Assembly: GCA_023055505.1 (NCBI GenBank)
Contig: JALIRH010000140.1
Location: forward strand, 434,001-498,000
DNA from: Callipepla californica brunnescens
Taxonomy: Eukaryota > Chordata > Aves > Galliformes > Odontophoridae
Length of the DNA stretch: 64,000 nt
Reading direction: 5' to 3'
A program made the translations under genes and the position numbers. Positions 47,171 through 61,180 of this stretch are shown here, one piece after another (within the stretch, counting starts at the first letter, position 1; each line of letters starts with the position of its first letter). The notes under the pieces are model-generated. The model was not told the origin of the DNA, did no database searches, and was given only the letters and a program-made list of their open reading frames with translations.

Positions 47171-50100
47171 AATATATTTAACAAAGAACTGCACTGATTC
47201 ACAGAACATGAACAAGTTTAGATGTGCCAAGCCGAGTATTCAAGTTAAGATTATTCAGGCACATCACTAAGGGATAAAAGCCAATCAGAAGGTTCTCACT
47301 AGGTGTATGCTTTTACAGCAATATCGTGATAAACACTAGCAGGCGTGCTTAAATATCAGTTACAAATGGCTAACAGCAGTAAAATGTTTTTCATATAAAT
47401 GGAGGATAAACATGCATACAGTATGCCCACTGTAAGTGCAAATTGCATGTTATTACTTCAACCATCATCTGCAGACAAGCAAATCACTCATTCCTTTTTT
47501 CTGCTAAGTTTGGTTATTAAGGTAATAGGGAAATGCTACACTGGGATGTCAGGAATTCAGTTAAAATTGTTATCACAATTACAATAAAAAAACCACAAAG
47601 AATGAATAAACAGTGCTATTTTTGTGTACCTACTACAATGAACTTTCAACTTTGAGTCATTCCAAGTAACCTTGTACTTTAATCTTCCACAGTATTATTT
47701 TTTATACTGCTAAAACCAGATGTAATCACTGAAGACTATAGTTTTTCTCAGGTTTTGATCTCATCAGAAGCAAGACATAAGTAACATTGAAGTATTTTGT
47801 GAAATATTTTGTGAATATATTGTAAATAATTTTGTGAAATGAAAAAATTCTGAGCAAATCTGATTTTTTTTCACAAAAACTGGACCATTTTCATGCAGAC
47901 CTGTAATACCCTCAGTCCATTAACCTGAAATTTGATTTAAAATGACAAAGTTTATCATCATGAATAACTTTAAATAAATAACAGAATATTTTCCTGCTAT
48001 AAGAAGGCACAGCAAGTTTTCACTACTTTAAATCCTACACAAAGGAGCCCCTTCTTATTTGTGAAGTGAAGCATGAATACAATCTAAGCACACAAATTAT
48101 AATTTGTTAATGCAATGCTATATTGTTTTAGATAAAATAAACATATTTTTTACACATGTTGCATCACTCCTCACTGCCTTTTAATCTCAACACTAAACTG
48201 AGCATGTATGGCTTGTTTTGCAAAACGAAAAACAAATTCATGAAAATGTTGACCAATTCCCAGTGTGCAGGCTTTTTATAATACTTCTGAATGCAGAAGG
48301 CCTTTATTAATATATCACATGTACTACACTCTAAAACAAGATATAAAAGTAAATGAAAAATAAATTTCGAATGTGTTTATAATATTAGAACACAGATATT
48401 TCAGTAATCTTGGCTATTAATTGCAAGGCTAGAAATAATATCTTCAGAAAAAATGAGACTCTTCCATTTTGCTGCAGATGATTGCTCTGAAAAATTAACT
48501 TTCACTGTCCATAGAGCAGAACTATACTTTCTGGATGTGTAACAAATATAAAACTATCCATGTATGATTCACCAATATATATATATCAATAATTAGCAGC
48601 ATGGCTAGCCTATGGTCAGACTCAGGTGTCCTGAGTTACTAGATGCCTTAAAGATACATGGTCATTGGGCAAGTAAAGATGGAAAGCAGATTAATACAGA
48701 GCAAGTAAATATGCAATAAGACAATAAGACTTAGCATGACACTTTATATTCTTAGGCAGTGGAAACAGCCTCATTTTCTTTTCATGATAATGTAGATGTT
48801 TATCCCTAAAAGTTGTATAGACACTTAGCTAGAATGCCCAAGTACTAATAAGCAACTTTTTTCTTAATCAGGATGAGGAAAAAAAAAAAAAAAAGCACCT
48901 TCAGAACATGATTCAGGTGTTTTGATGCAGTGATTCTCTGTATTTTTCCATGAAATATGAAAGAGTACTGCAACCACCTTCCTAGTTTAGCCATTTGGGT
49001 TTTCTGCCTCTGGGATGAACAGAGTCTTATCTATACTGAACATATAAGATTAACATCATTGTTCTTAACCTTTGCAGTCCTGAAATAGCACAGGTGATTT
49101 CTTGATCTTCAAAGGAAGCAAATGAAAACAAATGAAAGTGGCATGCAAAATTTTTGTTACAAGTTACCATTCACAAACAAATTTGATAAAAGTTTCCCTC
49201 TAGTAGTAAATAACATAACATAAAAATATAATAGCATATAAATAGGGAAAGAATAGAATCCAATTTACACACTGAGGTTCATACAAGGTTACTCAAAGTA
49301 AAGATATACAGGACTCTATTAAGCTAAATCAGCATGTTGTGCTTCCAATTCAGTGAATGTCTCTTGTGAACTCAGCATCTCTGAATGCTTCTCAATGGCA
49401 CAACAGAGCTCTGTGTGCAGACAACTGACCTATCTGTCTTCAAAACTGCCTAACAGAGTCGTATTTTTGCTGTAACATCACAGGCATCACAGCTATAACA
49501 TTCTGATAACTCAATGGCACGGCTTCTAAAATGTCAGCTAGCTCATTTTTACTTCTCTGATGTCTGCTAACTGCCTGGTGAGCCTGCATCTCAAAAGAGA
49601 GAGAAAAAAAAAAAGCCCGTAGATTTTTCACGTTTTTTCCCCCCTATCTTTTTTCTTCCCCTCCCCTTCCTCAAAATAAATGAATAAATGGCTTTCCTCT
49701 TTTTCCACAATACTCAGATATTTCCACTGCTTGTGTAAGTTTTCCACGCACTGAAATCTATTTTTTCACCATGTCCTTACAACCTCCAGTATCTCTACTG
49801 CTTGTACCACCAGCCTGAGTTGTATCATTTATACAGACAATAATTCAGAACAGTCAGGAATAATTTTTCATCTCACTGTAAAAGCATTTTTTAACATTCT
49901 CTAACATTTTTTTAACTTCTGATACTCTACAAGTTAATTAACAATGTTATGAATTCTATTGAAAAATATATCAAATAAGTTTTAATTACTACTGTCCTCA
50001 ATTAACCCATAAATTCTTGATAAACCTTATTTTTCATAATATTATTGCTATTATAACAAATTCAATGTTATCTTTATAATTGCATATGTAGTATCAACAA

Positions 50101-51919
50101 AAAAAGTTGTTATCTAACAGGATGACAAAAATCTTCTCTCCAAATTACAGCCAACAAAAATCATGGCAGCCTACAGACTGAAACAAAATGCCACTGAATG
50201 AATAAGCAAAAAGAAATGCTGAAGAAAATGTGAAGCACTGATTTACAACCTGTTAAGAAACGATAATGGATTCTGGCACAATACGTGAACAGGACATTCC
50301 AGACTGATTGCTAAGAATTATTTCAGGGGACACTGCCAAGAAAAAAAAAAAAAAGTAATGCAAGCCACAGAAATGTGTAGAAGTCTACAGACTTCTTCCA
50401 ATAAAAAGTCATTATCCATCAATGATTTTATACTTCAGAGGGCTTTCTACCTTTTATTTTTTTTTTAAATAACGTCTATTAACAAAGCCAAGATGGGGGT
50501 TTTCTATTAAATACAAACAGTAATAAAATGCATACTACCAAAAATCTACTCCATGATAGAAAGAACAAAGATGAAAAGGCAATTTCTCAGGAAAGAGAGA
50601 TCATGCACTTCAATGCTGAGTTTGGACAACAGTGCAGCTACAAATCCTCACATATCCTGCAGTTACCAAGACTCATACAGAAAAGCAAACACATAAACTG
50701 TAGGTTGGAATAAAATAGATTTGTTTGCTACATTACCGTGTGACAGGAAGTGAATTCTAAACAATGACTTGTAAAATAAAGATGCTGACAGGATGCTATG
50801 TTTTAATTAACATCTACATCCACATAAATCATTTTTATTCTTCTTTAAGTACAATATGTAGTTTATGATCACACAAAATATAATGAAATATGTTTAATTC
50901 TATTTTGTAGTTTCATAACTCCATTAAGGTTTAGGCATTTGACTGAAAAGGAGAAGAAGAAGAGCCTGACTCTTCCAGCCTGTATGATGTTTTCTCTAAA
51001 GGCTGTGGAAGAAGTAGTTATTCTTTTATATAAGACGGCTTAATTTCCACAGTAGCAGAACATGATCGATGTTGAGTTAAAGAGGAAATCCCTCAGAAAG
51101 GGTTCACCTCTCTTAGGTGTCTGCTCCACCAACCTGATTTATTGTAGCCATAGCCAGGCTCACACCAGATGCTGTATAGTTATCCAATAAACTTGCTAGG
51201 ATATACCTGAAAAAGCATTGAAGAAGATATTCTCCATGGTCCCTAATTCTGCCTGTGCCTATAATTACTGCTAAATAGATTTCTGAAGAAACTTTTCTCT
51301 AGATACATACTATATTGGAAAGACAGATCATAGAGTTCTACCTCACTTCTGTCAGCTGAGAAATATTACACTGTTGTCCTAATCTTAATGTTTTTGTGCC
51401 TAACAGTTTATTGCTAAAAGGTCTGTGAAAAAGGAAAAAAAGAGTGAATCGGTATTTTCAATATTGAGGATTTTTAGCTACATACAAATTTGTAAAAGCT
51501 ACATATGAACTACTTGGGATCAATTTGCAGATTAATTACACCTTATATTGGACTCCTTTCACAAACCACACAGTAAGATGACATCACAACCTCTGTTAGT
51601 AATGCTGAGCCAGCAACAGCAAGAGCAAAAAGGGTAACACAAGGTAGAATAAGCACTGCTCAACTGACAGTGCAGAACAGCTGTCCTACAGATGAGACCT
51701 CTGAACACTGATTATTGGAAATGGCAAGATCGCAAATACAGAACTGAAGCTCAGTAAATTCTAAACAAATAGAAACAATAATGCTACTTCTGTGAAACTA
51801 TTTAACATATTACAAATTATACTGGATATTCAAAGACCTCAAAAGACATCCTGAGGAAAACTACAACGAACGAATAAAGTTCATGCATGGTTAAAGTATA
51901 TGCAATAAATACAAAATTG

Positions 51920-51948
51920 AAACAAACAAACAAAACAAAACAAAACAG
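51920..51948. repeat. (AAAC)n/(AAAAC)n low-complexity tract
   Basis: AAAC units grade into AAAAC units. Confidence 0.9.
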
Positions 51949-52394
51949 AAACAACCAAACAACAGCGACAAAAAAAAACAACTATGTTTGCAAGGGTACA
52001 GTCAATTGTTAAATATTTTCTGCAACATAAAGAGGAAAAAGTCACAGTCAGAATGTAGCCTTTCTTGAACTTTGATTATCTCTAAAAAGATACCGAATCC
52101 TTAGAGATGTTCCACTACCAAAAGAAACTTGGAGTTCCTTCAATAAATACTTGACATTTCTTTGAATAGCAAATATTTTACACCTACAATCTCACATTTA
52201 CCATCTGCACGGTTTGATCATGTGTTAAAATTATTAGGACAAACAGCATATTCCAATATGGTCTAAAACCAACTCTTAGAGGACCATTACATTTCTGTCA
52301 GTAAGGTTTTGAAAACTGAGGGAAGGTCTGTCTCACTGTTCAAAAGTATTTGCTTCTGAATGAACTAAAGAAAGAATGAAATGTAAACTTGCAT

Positions 52395-53230
52395 TCTGTG
52401 GGAAGAATTGTTGCTCCATTCATAATACAAGACTTCTGTTCACTGTTAGTGAACTTCACAATGTTCCTGTCAATCCATTTCTCCAGGTAATCCATGTCAC
52501 TCTGAATAGCAGTCTTACACTGTTTCCCTTCGTCTCCTGCCTCTAAAGTTAGATAACATCCGTAAACTTGTTGACCATACTCCATTTATTCACAAATAAC
52601 ATTCAAACGTATAATTAGCTCTTTTAGTCATGGTGTAGCATGACTGAGTAACAGTGCTACTTACTGGCTACTTAGCTGGACTTTGCATCACTGATCACAT
52701 TTCTTTGATACCAATAGTCCAGATAGATAAAAATCCATCTTACTGTTCACCTATCTATCTCACATCTTACAAGTTTTTAAATAAGAGACCATGGGAGACT
52801 GCAAAATCATTGCTTGTGTTAGGATATATAACATCCAGTGCTCTCCCCTTGTCCACAGCATCAGTCATCTCACAGAAAGTAATGGAGTTAGTCAGGCTTA
52901 GTAAATCCACGCGAGCTACTTCCAATCACTTTCTCGTTCTTCATGCATTGGAGGATTTATACTGTACAACCTTTCTAGGGACTGAGGAGAAACTGAATTC
53001 TGTAGTATGGTCCTTCTAGTTGTTCCCATTGAACGTTATTACTATTTTATTATTATTATTTTGCCTTTCTTTAGTCAACAGAAACCTTCTCCATTTGTCA
53101 GGAGCTTTCAGAAATGATAAAAGGAAGTCTTCCAGTCACATCAACCAGCTCCTTCAGCACTCTTAGATGCACCCCATCTGGTCCCACGGATTTGTACATG
53201 TCCAGCTGGCCTAAACTACCTCTATTATCC
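52395..53230 (-). mobile_element. Old CR1 LINE reverse-transcriptase fragment, minus strand
   Basis: Read on the minus strand from 53230 downward, the order is that of CR1 ORF2. A KSVGPDGVHLRVLKELVD-like block (about 53225-53125) comes first. Next is a stretch whose complement covers the LTNSITFCEMTDAVDKGRAL region (about 52900-52830) and then DVIYPNT-like, DFAVSHGLL-like and KCDVS-type remnants down to 52690. Last are FTDVI, the decayed FADDT catalytic box (about 52565-52550), and AIQSDMDYLEKWIDRNIVKF (52520-52450). The catalytic DD is lost, frames are broken, and about 100 bp before the FADD box is missing or unrecognisable. A plus-strand frame of 121 codons (52654-53019) is antisense to this element and has no independent support. 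Confidence 0.85.
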
Positions 53231-55173
53231 AGATGTCAGTAAAAACACTAATATATATAGGGCTATAAAAACATATCTTTACAATATCCTTATACTGAGA
53301 AACAATCTTAAGTGTGATGCAAAGTACTCATAGATGCTTCATTCAGAAAAAAGCATGTGCTTATTTGAGATGTATAGCTCTAGAATCCCTAATGATAGCT
53401 GGAATTGAACAGTCAAACTGGAAAAGCTTTTAAGGTTTATGTTGCTCACAATAAGACACAAGTATTGTTATTACACATTTTCCCTTTATATGATTCAGCA
53501 CGAGGAAAAAAAAATGTGATTGACATTCATAAGTCAACCTGATCACAAAATACATTGCCACCATGCTATAATTCTGATAGACAACTTCATTAAAATAGGC
53601 AAAAATGGGAGTTCCATCACAAATCACATCTGCTTCTGTATTCTCGTTTCTCTCTGCTTTTGTTAGAAATAAAAATACACAAGAATTTGTACCAATTTAT
53701 AGACCGCAATTTATTTTCTTCAAACTAGAATTTGTTCTAAGAGAAAAGAATCTGACAAATGATCATCAGAATTCCACCCTGAAATCAATAGAGATATTGA
53801 CTGCTTCAGTAAAAAAAATAAATAAATTCACAACCTGCTAATCTGGAGGGAGAATATTCAATAAAATTACTACAACATCTTTACAAATGTACAGAGATAC
53901 AAAGTTGCACAGTACAGGGCATTTCCACGTGGAACTTGCTCATAATTCTTCACTTTCCTTCTTTAGTTCAAAACAAACGACAAAAGCCAAGTCTGATCAA
54001 TGTTCTGCCAAATTCAAATGACCCCCTACTGGGTGTACAACATTACCACGTGCTTAGAAAAACAAGTTTTAGTTTGAAAAGTGTCACAGCGGGGAACAAT
54101 GTTTTCTGCCAAGTGTGAGTTTCTCAATATTGGTACAAGACAGAAGAGGGCATTGCTTATATGAAACGACCTCTGCATTAGACTTCATTTCTTTTGTCTT
54201 ATGAAAATGTAGTAATGTGTTGTCCCTAGCGTTCCCTTGTATGCATGAAAAGTACTTGTATCACCATTCAAATCTGGCTGCACAGCAACTCTCTACAGCT
54301 TATTCACCGAGCTTAAAAAGGATCAGAGGAGAGGAGACAGGCACTACTGCTAGCACCACAACTTTTACAGCTATTGGAATATTTCAGACAAATAATCATA
54401 AAAGAAAGAAACTCAGTGTATAATCTAATCTCCCACATGATATTAGTCCTATCTACTTTCAAGCAACTGCCTCAATCTCTTTAGGCAGAATTTGCTGATA
54501 TAAATTTCAGCGTTATGGAGATTAAAATGAACTTCCAAATTCCAGTGACACAATTCATATTCTTTCTGCCACAGCTTCAGAAATAAATAAGATTTAATGT
54601 CTCTTTCAGATCTACTGAAGAATAAACATCATAATTAACAGTTTTTTCTGAGGTCAATAATTAATCAAGGCAGGCTGAAACACAAGATCAGTAGACATAG
54701 ATCTCTCTGAAAATTAAAGAATCTCCTCCTGAAACAATAGGACCTTTTTTTATTCTAAGAAGTCACCTACAGGTCAGCTCTTTCAGTGCTGACACAGACA
54801 AGAAAAAGGCTTTTTTTATTCATGTCTGAATTCTATTTGAACAAAATGAAATCTTCAAAACTATGGAAACATAAGCATAAATTTCCACTTGAGGACCCCT
54901 GAAGAATGGGAGCAACAGCTGACTTATGATGGCAACAGATCAAGAAAAGATGTCATATTTTCTCCAGCTTATCAGAGCATTAATGGGGAAATACAACCTT
55001 TTTTTTTTTTTTTTTTTCATGGTGACCATGCAGCTGAATTACATTCAGTGCTTTACAGCTGTAGTAGTAGTGCATTTTTCTTTAGCATGTAGGCTGTTCT
55101 ATGAACTGAGATGAATCAAAGTAGGAGCCTTGGAAACCAAGCCTTGCACTCAGTGCTAATGCAGTGATTTGAA

Positions 55174-55201
55174 GGGGAGGGCAGGGCATGGCAGGGCAGG
55201 G
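55174..55201 (+). other. Predicted G-quadruplex motif
   Basis: Five G runs of three or four (55174-55177, 55179-55181, 55184-55186, 55194-55196 and 55199-55201) are separated by loops of 1, 2, 7 and 2 bases. This satisfies the standard G3N1-7 rule. It stands alone in AT-rich DNA with no adjacent gene recognised. Confidence 0.8.
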
Positions 55202-55300
55202 AAGAGATAAGAGAAATAAGCTACTGTATTTTTCTACTAAATCACCTGAAGAAAAACTGGGTGGGTTGAATGCACACAATATGGCCTAAGTCCATATGAC

Positions 55301-55321
55301 AAACAAACAAACAAACAAAAA
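55301..55321. repeat. (CAAA)n microsatellite
   Basis: Five tandem AAAC/CAAA units. Confidence 0.85.
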
Positions 55322-56889
55322 AACAGCCCTGCTAAAGTGTGACCAGGACCATAATACATATTGCATTAGCAAGGCTTTGTGGTTTATTACATTGTCAGAA
55401 TTCCCTCCATGTATAAAATGGTACTTTGCTAATCCATATATTTATAACTCACAACACAGAAAGTCTATGTGTTTGTCAACACAGATTTAAGAGCAATACT
55501 GCAGTGAAGTCTCAAGTTGATTTCATTACATTTGCAAAGTACACCACACTACAGTACTTTATAGCACACTAATAGATGTAACTTATTAAAAACTCAGGAT
55601 GATAGGACTCAGCAGCCAGTTGCAACATCAGAATTTAAAATTAACTTATTGTCAGAAAGATGAGTTAACAGAAGTGTTTTTCAACAGATCTTTACTTGAA
55701 AGTTGAACTGTGAAATCTAAACTTAATGTATACATTACCTCTGTTCAATGAGAACACTTTCCACAAGAAGAGCTTAGCATTACATAAAGATGGTTTAAAC
55801 ACACCTCTGATGTATGATCTTAATTCTTACATTTAATAAAAAAAATTAGTAGTTAAGAGGTGAGACACTTATTTTTTTGTTCAAGGAAACATTTTATTCA
55901 ATGGGCTTAGAGGAGACCTAAACAACCACCCACTATTCAAACCGTGTTGTGCTGATTTCAGTAAGCATATCCTGGGGAAAACAGATCACACAAGAGAGGG
56001 GACAAACATTCATTCATCGCAGAGCTCACGTGACAGGAAACTTTGTGTTATCAGGATTCTGGTGGCTAAAAAAGCTTGCAAAGATGCATGCAGATCTTTG
56101 CAAGTCACTGCTTGGATAATTTAGATACCTCCATTTCTCAAGAGGAATATATTTGGACTTAAGCAGGCTGAGTTTGGAAGTATGCTTTTTTCTAGAGATC
56201 GGTACACAATAGAACACTTACAGAGATGACCAAATAGGTCTTCTGAAAAAATCAATTTTTACCACACTGTACAGCTACATAGCTTCTGAACTAGAGCTAG
56301 TTCAGATCTGGTGAGCAACGAGAACAGACATTATGAGCTGCTTCTGTCCACAGCTATCCACAGAAACATACCTGTAATCTCTCCGTAGAACCCTCACAGA
56401 CTATTTCAGTTCAAAAAGATTGTTAAGAGTGTGTAAGTGTAACTTAATGAGCTTATCTTACTTTCTGTCCTCTGTTTAACTACATATTTTTGTTCAGTGG
56501 AATGAAAACTGCATTTGAAATGCTGTAGCTTTCTCACAATTTGGTGTTTGGCTCTACGCTGGTTTTTACCATCCAAGAGAACTTAGTAGGTTAAGAATAA
56601 CAGCACAAAGTAACTCTGATCAGTAACTGTAGCAAGCAGATGATTTCATACAGCTTACAGAAGTTCTCCTATGATTCATATTTAATTTAATTTACTAGAG
56701 AAGAGGAAAAAATGAATGGAAAATCAGAGAGATACAAGCTGATGAAATATGAACAGAGAACATTTCCGATTATAATTTTCTTCAGAATGTGTCAGTGTCT
56801 ACTTTAAACTGCTGTTGCAATATAGTATTTAGCAGTAAAATCTCAGAGTACAATTCACATGTTTCATTATATCAGCATTAAGGACTGTT

Positions 56890-57170
56890 ATGCACCTTCA
56901 AAAGTTGGTAGTAGTTATAGATTTCATTAATTCTTTGGTGGGAGTCACAGCTAGGATACAAATTCACTGCATTGGATTCCCTCAGCTAGCATTAATGTTC
57001 AGGTGTACCAGATATGCAAATCTGTATGCAATAGGAGCATATTGCAGCTGCTTAATAGCTCAGACACAACATCTCATGCTAAACATTCATACACTTGCCT
57101 TTCATTTCTAACATCCAGGTTTAGTAAATTAATTCATTAAAATTCTGAAAATTTAAAAAAATCATTTGTA
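56890..57170. promoter_or_regulatory. Candidate conserved noncoding element
   Basis: A repeat-free block with an exact octamer word ATGCAAAT (57014-57021), a second TATGCAATA, TTCATTAATTCTTTGG and TTAATTCATTAAAATTC homeodomain-like stretches, and a CAGCTG E-box (about 57045). A 73-codon plus frame crosses it without recognisable similarity. The motif density is suggestive, but conservation is untested. Confidence 0.3.
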
Positions 57171-57317
57171 ACATATGATAGGTTCATTGATTAAACGAAT
57201 AAGTGCACTTTTATTAAAACCTCATAACATTAATTTGTATTTTAATTCACTGCTTATATTATGATTTAATCTAAATCTCTATCTACAACAGATGGAAGTG
57301 AATTTTATTGTGTGGGG

Positions 57318-57373
57318 TTTTTTTTTTTTGTTTTTTTTTTGTTGTTGTTTGTTTGTTTGTTTTTGTTTTTTTC
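57318..57373. repeat. T-run / (TTG)n / (TTTG)n tract
   Basis: Long T runs are interrupted by G, then TTG and TTTG units. The layout resembles the tract at 35833. Confidence 0.9.
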
Positions 57374-60300
57374 ATAGATAGAGTAGAAACAGGTAAAACT
57401 TGCTTTTGTTCCAAAGTATACTGTTTGTTCCTTGTGGCTGCAGAGCTTTTTCTTAATTTAAAACCATTTACTTCAACTTTACTTACGATGGCACACTCCC
57501 ACAGCTCTCCCAGTACAGGGCATGAGTGGTATGGGGACAGTTTCAGTGCATGCATCCCACCACAAGAGCACAACTGTGAAATATGAATGTGATACAGACG
57601 TTCCAGAGGAACAGGAGATTGAAAGGGAGCAGAGGGCAATTTTCCATCAGCTACACTGGACAAGGTACTCTATGCAGTCACTCTGCACAAGGCCAAAATC
57701 CAGAGAACAGACTGACAAGATAACATCTTCATTTTACACCTAGCAGCAAGTATGTCTGAGAAAAAGTACTTGCAAGCAATTAAAGAAATATCTGAGGCTG
57801 TATGCATTCAAGACGGGTCCTCCAGGTGCTTGTCTAAGCTCCATGATTATTTAGAAAGGTCTGAGTAAATAGCAAGAATTATTGATCTTTTTTTATCAAA
57901 TTGTCAAAATGAATACTTCTTGTTTTCCTACAAATCTAATCAACACATCACTTGCAACAGTTTTGTTCCAGAGAGCTGAAGCAGGCTTTTGATTAATTGT
58001 CTTTTCAGACACTTTTTGATGAATTAGTACCTTAGTCTCTATTTTTATGATCGTTCTACAGCATGTGAAGGTTTTTCACAGCTCGAGTCTACACATTCAT
58101 CCTTAAGAAATGAATATATTCATCTGCCACCCAATCCCTGCTTTCCATGGTCAAGTCTTCTGAAAATTAGATGATATGGAATATCACTGGGCCACAACTG
58201 GGGAACATTGTGCAGTACTTTCACTCTACAGTCTCAAACATTATGCAAATACACTAAAGATACTGCATTTCTGTATGCAGTCTAAATACATAACACCCTG
58301 TACAGCCAGTGGAAAAAATGCAATTATGTTGGTAGGGCTTCTGTGTGGCATATCAGTAAAAAATGTTCTTGATGGTTGTCCCATGTTCTTATATCTCACT
58401 TGGAATAAGTTGACTTTGTAACTTCTCCTGTAGATTGGAACTGATGGTTGATAGCAACAATGCTAGTAGCAAAATAGCAATGAAGTACTGGAAAATGAGA
58501 ACTCCCTCACTGGAGTGAACAAACCAGAGAATGTGAATGAGATCAACATCAATGTGCTATAGCATCACAGTAATTATATACTTTGTAGAAAAAGTAACTG
58601 TTTCCTTTCAGCAGAGTACTTAATTGATTAAATGTCTGCAGTTCACACAAAACTATTAAAGGAAAATGTTTATCAGATTCAGTCCTCACTGAAAAGGTTT
58701 TACTTTTGCCCTTCACACAATAGCATTTGATTTACTGATTTGCACAAACATAAGTAGTATAATGATTAAAACCACTGTTTGTCTCCTTTGTGACCCAGTT
58801 TTAATTACAGCTCATCTGGTTTTCTGTAACACTGCCAGGAAAAAGGGCATGTTCAACAAGCCGTTTCTAGGCAGTACTCATATACGACATATTACGGCAC
58901 TTCATCATCTTGATACCATGATATAGCATTGTTCTTTTCTTTTTACTCCCAAGCACTTTGCTCATTATTCACTGTATTCCTTGGTAACTTAGTATCCTTA
59001 CTATAGTAGTTACAGGGTTTCTTAAGTCAGCTGTCTGCAAGGCAATTTTCTATGTTATTGCCTACTTGTCAGTAGAATAGATCTTGCTTCTTCCACTACA
59101 AACTTTAGGATGTTCACTCTTGCCAATTAAATTAATCAGATTGTAGCATTCAGTCTCACTCTGATATAAAGCATTAAGTAGCCAGCACACTTAACCAACT
59201 CGATCTCTCTTCATTTTGAAAAGCTGCTGCTGATTGCTGGGTTGTTGCTTTTTTCCTTTACTAGTTTATAACAAATACTAGCTCTATAGAATAGTATGAA
59301 CTGCAGCTGAGACCTATGCTTTTAGTTTGCCATTTTTCCTGCTCTTTTAATAAGAATTTCAAATACTCAGAATTTTCTTTCAAACTGTGTTGCTCTTGTA
59401 TAGAATATACAATGTTTTATTAATAAATACTGGAATTTCCCATATAAATTTTGTTTTCTTTACCAGCTTCATAAGCTACCTGTGTTGTGATTTTATAACA
59501 GTAAAAAATAAAAAATAAAAATCTGTTATTTAGGACTCCTTTAAAACATAAAAAAATGGATATATGATGAAATATGATACATGATAAGTTTTCCAACTGC
59601 AGATGTTTGAAAACTTTCGAAAGCCGTACTTATACCAAGAGTGCACAGACATCAAAGCTAGCACTAATAAATCAGCTTAGATTCCAAAGCAGCATTACAG
59701 TTTAGTTTGATGTTCTCCTTTGATCCCTTCCTCTCTTCAGCATTCTGCAAGCACTTTTGAGCTGAGTTCTTCAGGAACTTTTGGGCCCAAATAGAGTTTA
59801 CTGGCTTAGCTCTCCACTAGCTTGAAGATTTCTGCACTGTACACCACAGCACTACAGAAGCATTCTTACTATCTTCTATGTTTTCTAGCCACAGAGGATT
59901 AATTGCAGTACTGAAAGGTTTTGTGGTAATTCATAGATATTGATAATATTAACATGTCAATTTCTATACGCACTGCTAACACTGAGGTGTTTCTCAAAAT
60001 AATCATTTTGCTTACAGAAAGACAGTATTTGTATGCATCAAGTTTCTATAAATCCTTATCAGTATTTCGTGTACATCTTCATTCGGTGTACACAGGAAAG
60101 CTGATACCCGTACACAGCAAAAAGACAAAGCAACTCTCCAAATCCCATCCATAAATTCTGGAGAAAATAACCTACCTATAATGTAAGAAAACCTTTCCTG
60201 GGATTATCTCATGCCATTAATGTGTTCTTTTTTATTTTTTCCCCAACTTCCTCCTAGATCACGTGGAAAGTAACAGACCAATGAATGGCTCTCCTGGTTA

Positions 60301-60894
60301 ACTCAGAGGATTGTTGGGAACAGCAGCCTTGCAGATTTGCTGTTTGTTAGCAAAGTCTTTCCCTTCTGTTGCATTCATAATTTTGATAAAATTGTGCTTT
60401 CCTAACCCTTAGTGAAGAATATCAGATTCATGATCCTGACAGCTCTAGAAGCAAATGCTATAATTCTTTCCTCACTGGTCTGTTTGCCAACGTAAGCCAT
60501 CCACTTTTGCTGTATACCAAGGCTAGCTTTTCTTCTCATTGGGTTAAATCTTTCAGTATGTATCTTTGTGCCAATATCTGAACTAACATTAAGATGTTGA
60601 AGAATTCTGTACAATCAGTAGATATTAGTACCTGTAGTAATATTTCCAAAAAGATAGAAAGTAAGATTTTTTCCCCTCTGTGCCTTGTTCTATGGTTAAA
60701 ATTATAAAGTAAGATTTTAAAAAAATAGTTTCCTGTCTATACAGGATTGCATCTTATGATTAGGCAAGTATTCACTTGTAGAAACAGGAATAAAGAAATA
60801 CAGTTTAGAGTCCATGCTTCGTAATTAAAGTTTTGCCCTATCTTGTAAAGTTTTCCTTGAAATGTATTTTTAATTTGCAGTGTAACACAAACTT

Positions 60895-60940
60895 AAAAAA
60901 AAAAAAGGAAAAAAAAAGAAAAAAAAAAGAAAAAGAAAAA
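60895..60940. repeat. A-rich low-complexity tract
   Basis: Runs of 4-12 A separated by one or two G. Confidence 0.9.
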
Positions 60941-61159
60941 GCAACCCCATTTAAAGACATTTCTCATGGCAGGTGTTTTCCAAGAAAACTCCAGTTTCAT
61001 GTCTAGGTATGGAATCAAGACACTTAATCTGGATATGGAGAACAAAGTAAATACATTTTTTTTTTTTTCCTGAGACATCTTCATCCTTCTTTTTCCTAAC
61101 ACACAAACGAATGCTACCAGACCTGTGTCTCTTGACTGGGAAGTTAACAAGCTTCAATT

Positions 61160-61180
61160 AAAATAATAATAATAATAATA
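61160..61180. repeat. (AAT)n microsatellite
   Basis: Six AAT units. Confidence 0.9.

Larger units (their letters stand above)
46454..52394. other. Non-genic block
   Basis: About 5.9 kb without recognised genes or large elements. It contains A runs near 48880-48895 and 50340-50354, a pyrimidine-rich tract near 49632-49672 and an AAAC/AAAAC tract at 51920-51948. Confidence 0.6.

Noticed and set aside
57283..57663. 126-codon minus frame
   Set aside because: Its C-terminal third is a translation of the T/TTTG repeat (lysine- and threonine-rich) and the rest shows no similarity.
60893..61150. 85-codon minus frame ending in poly-phenylalanine
   Set aside because: The tail is a translation of the A-rich tract at 60895-60940; not a gene.
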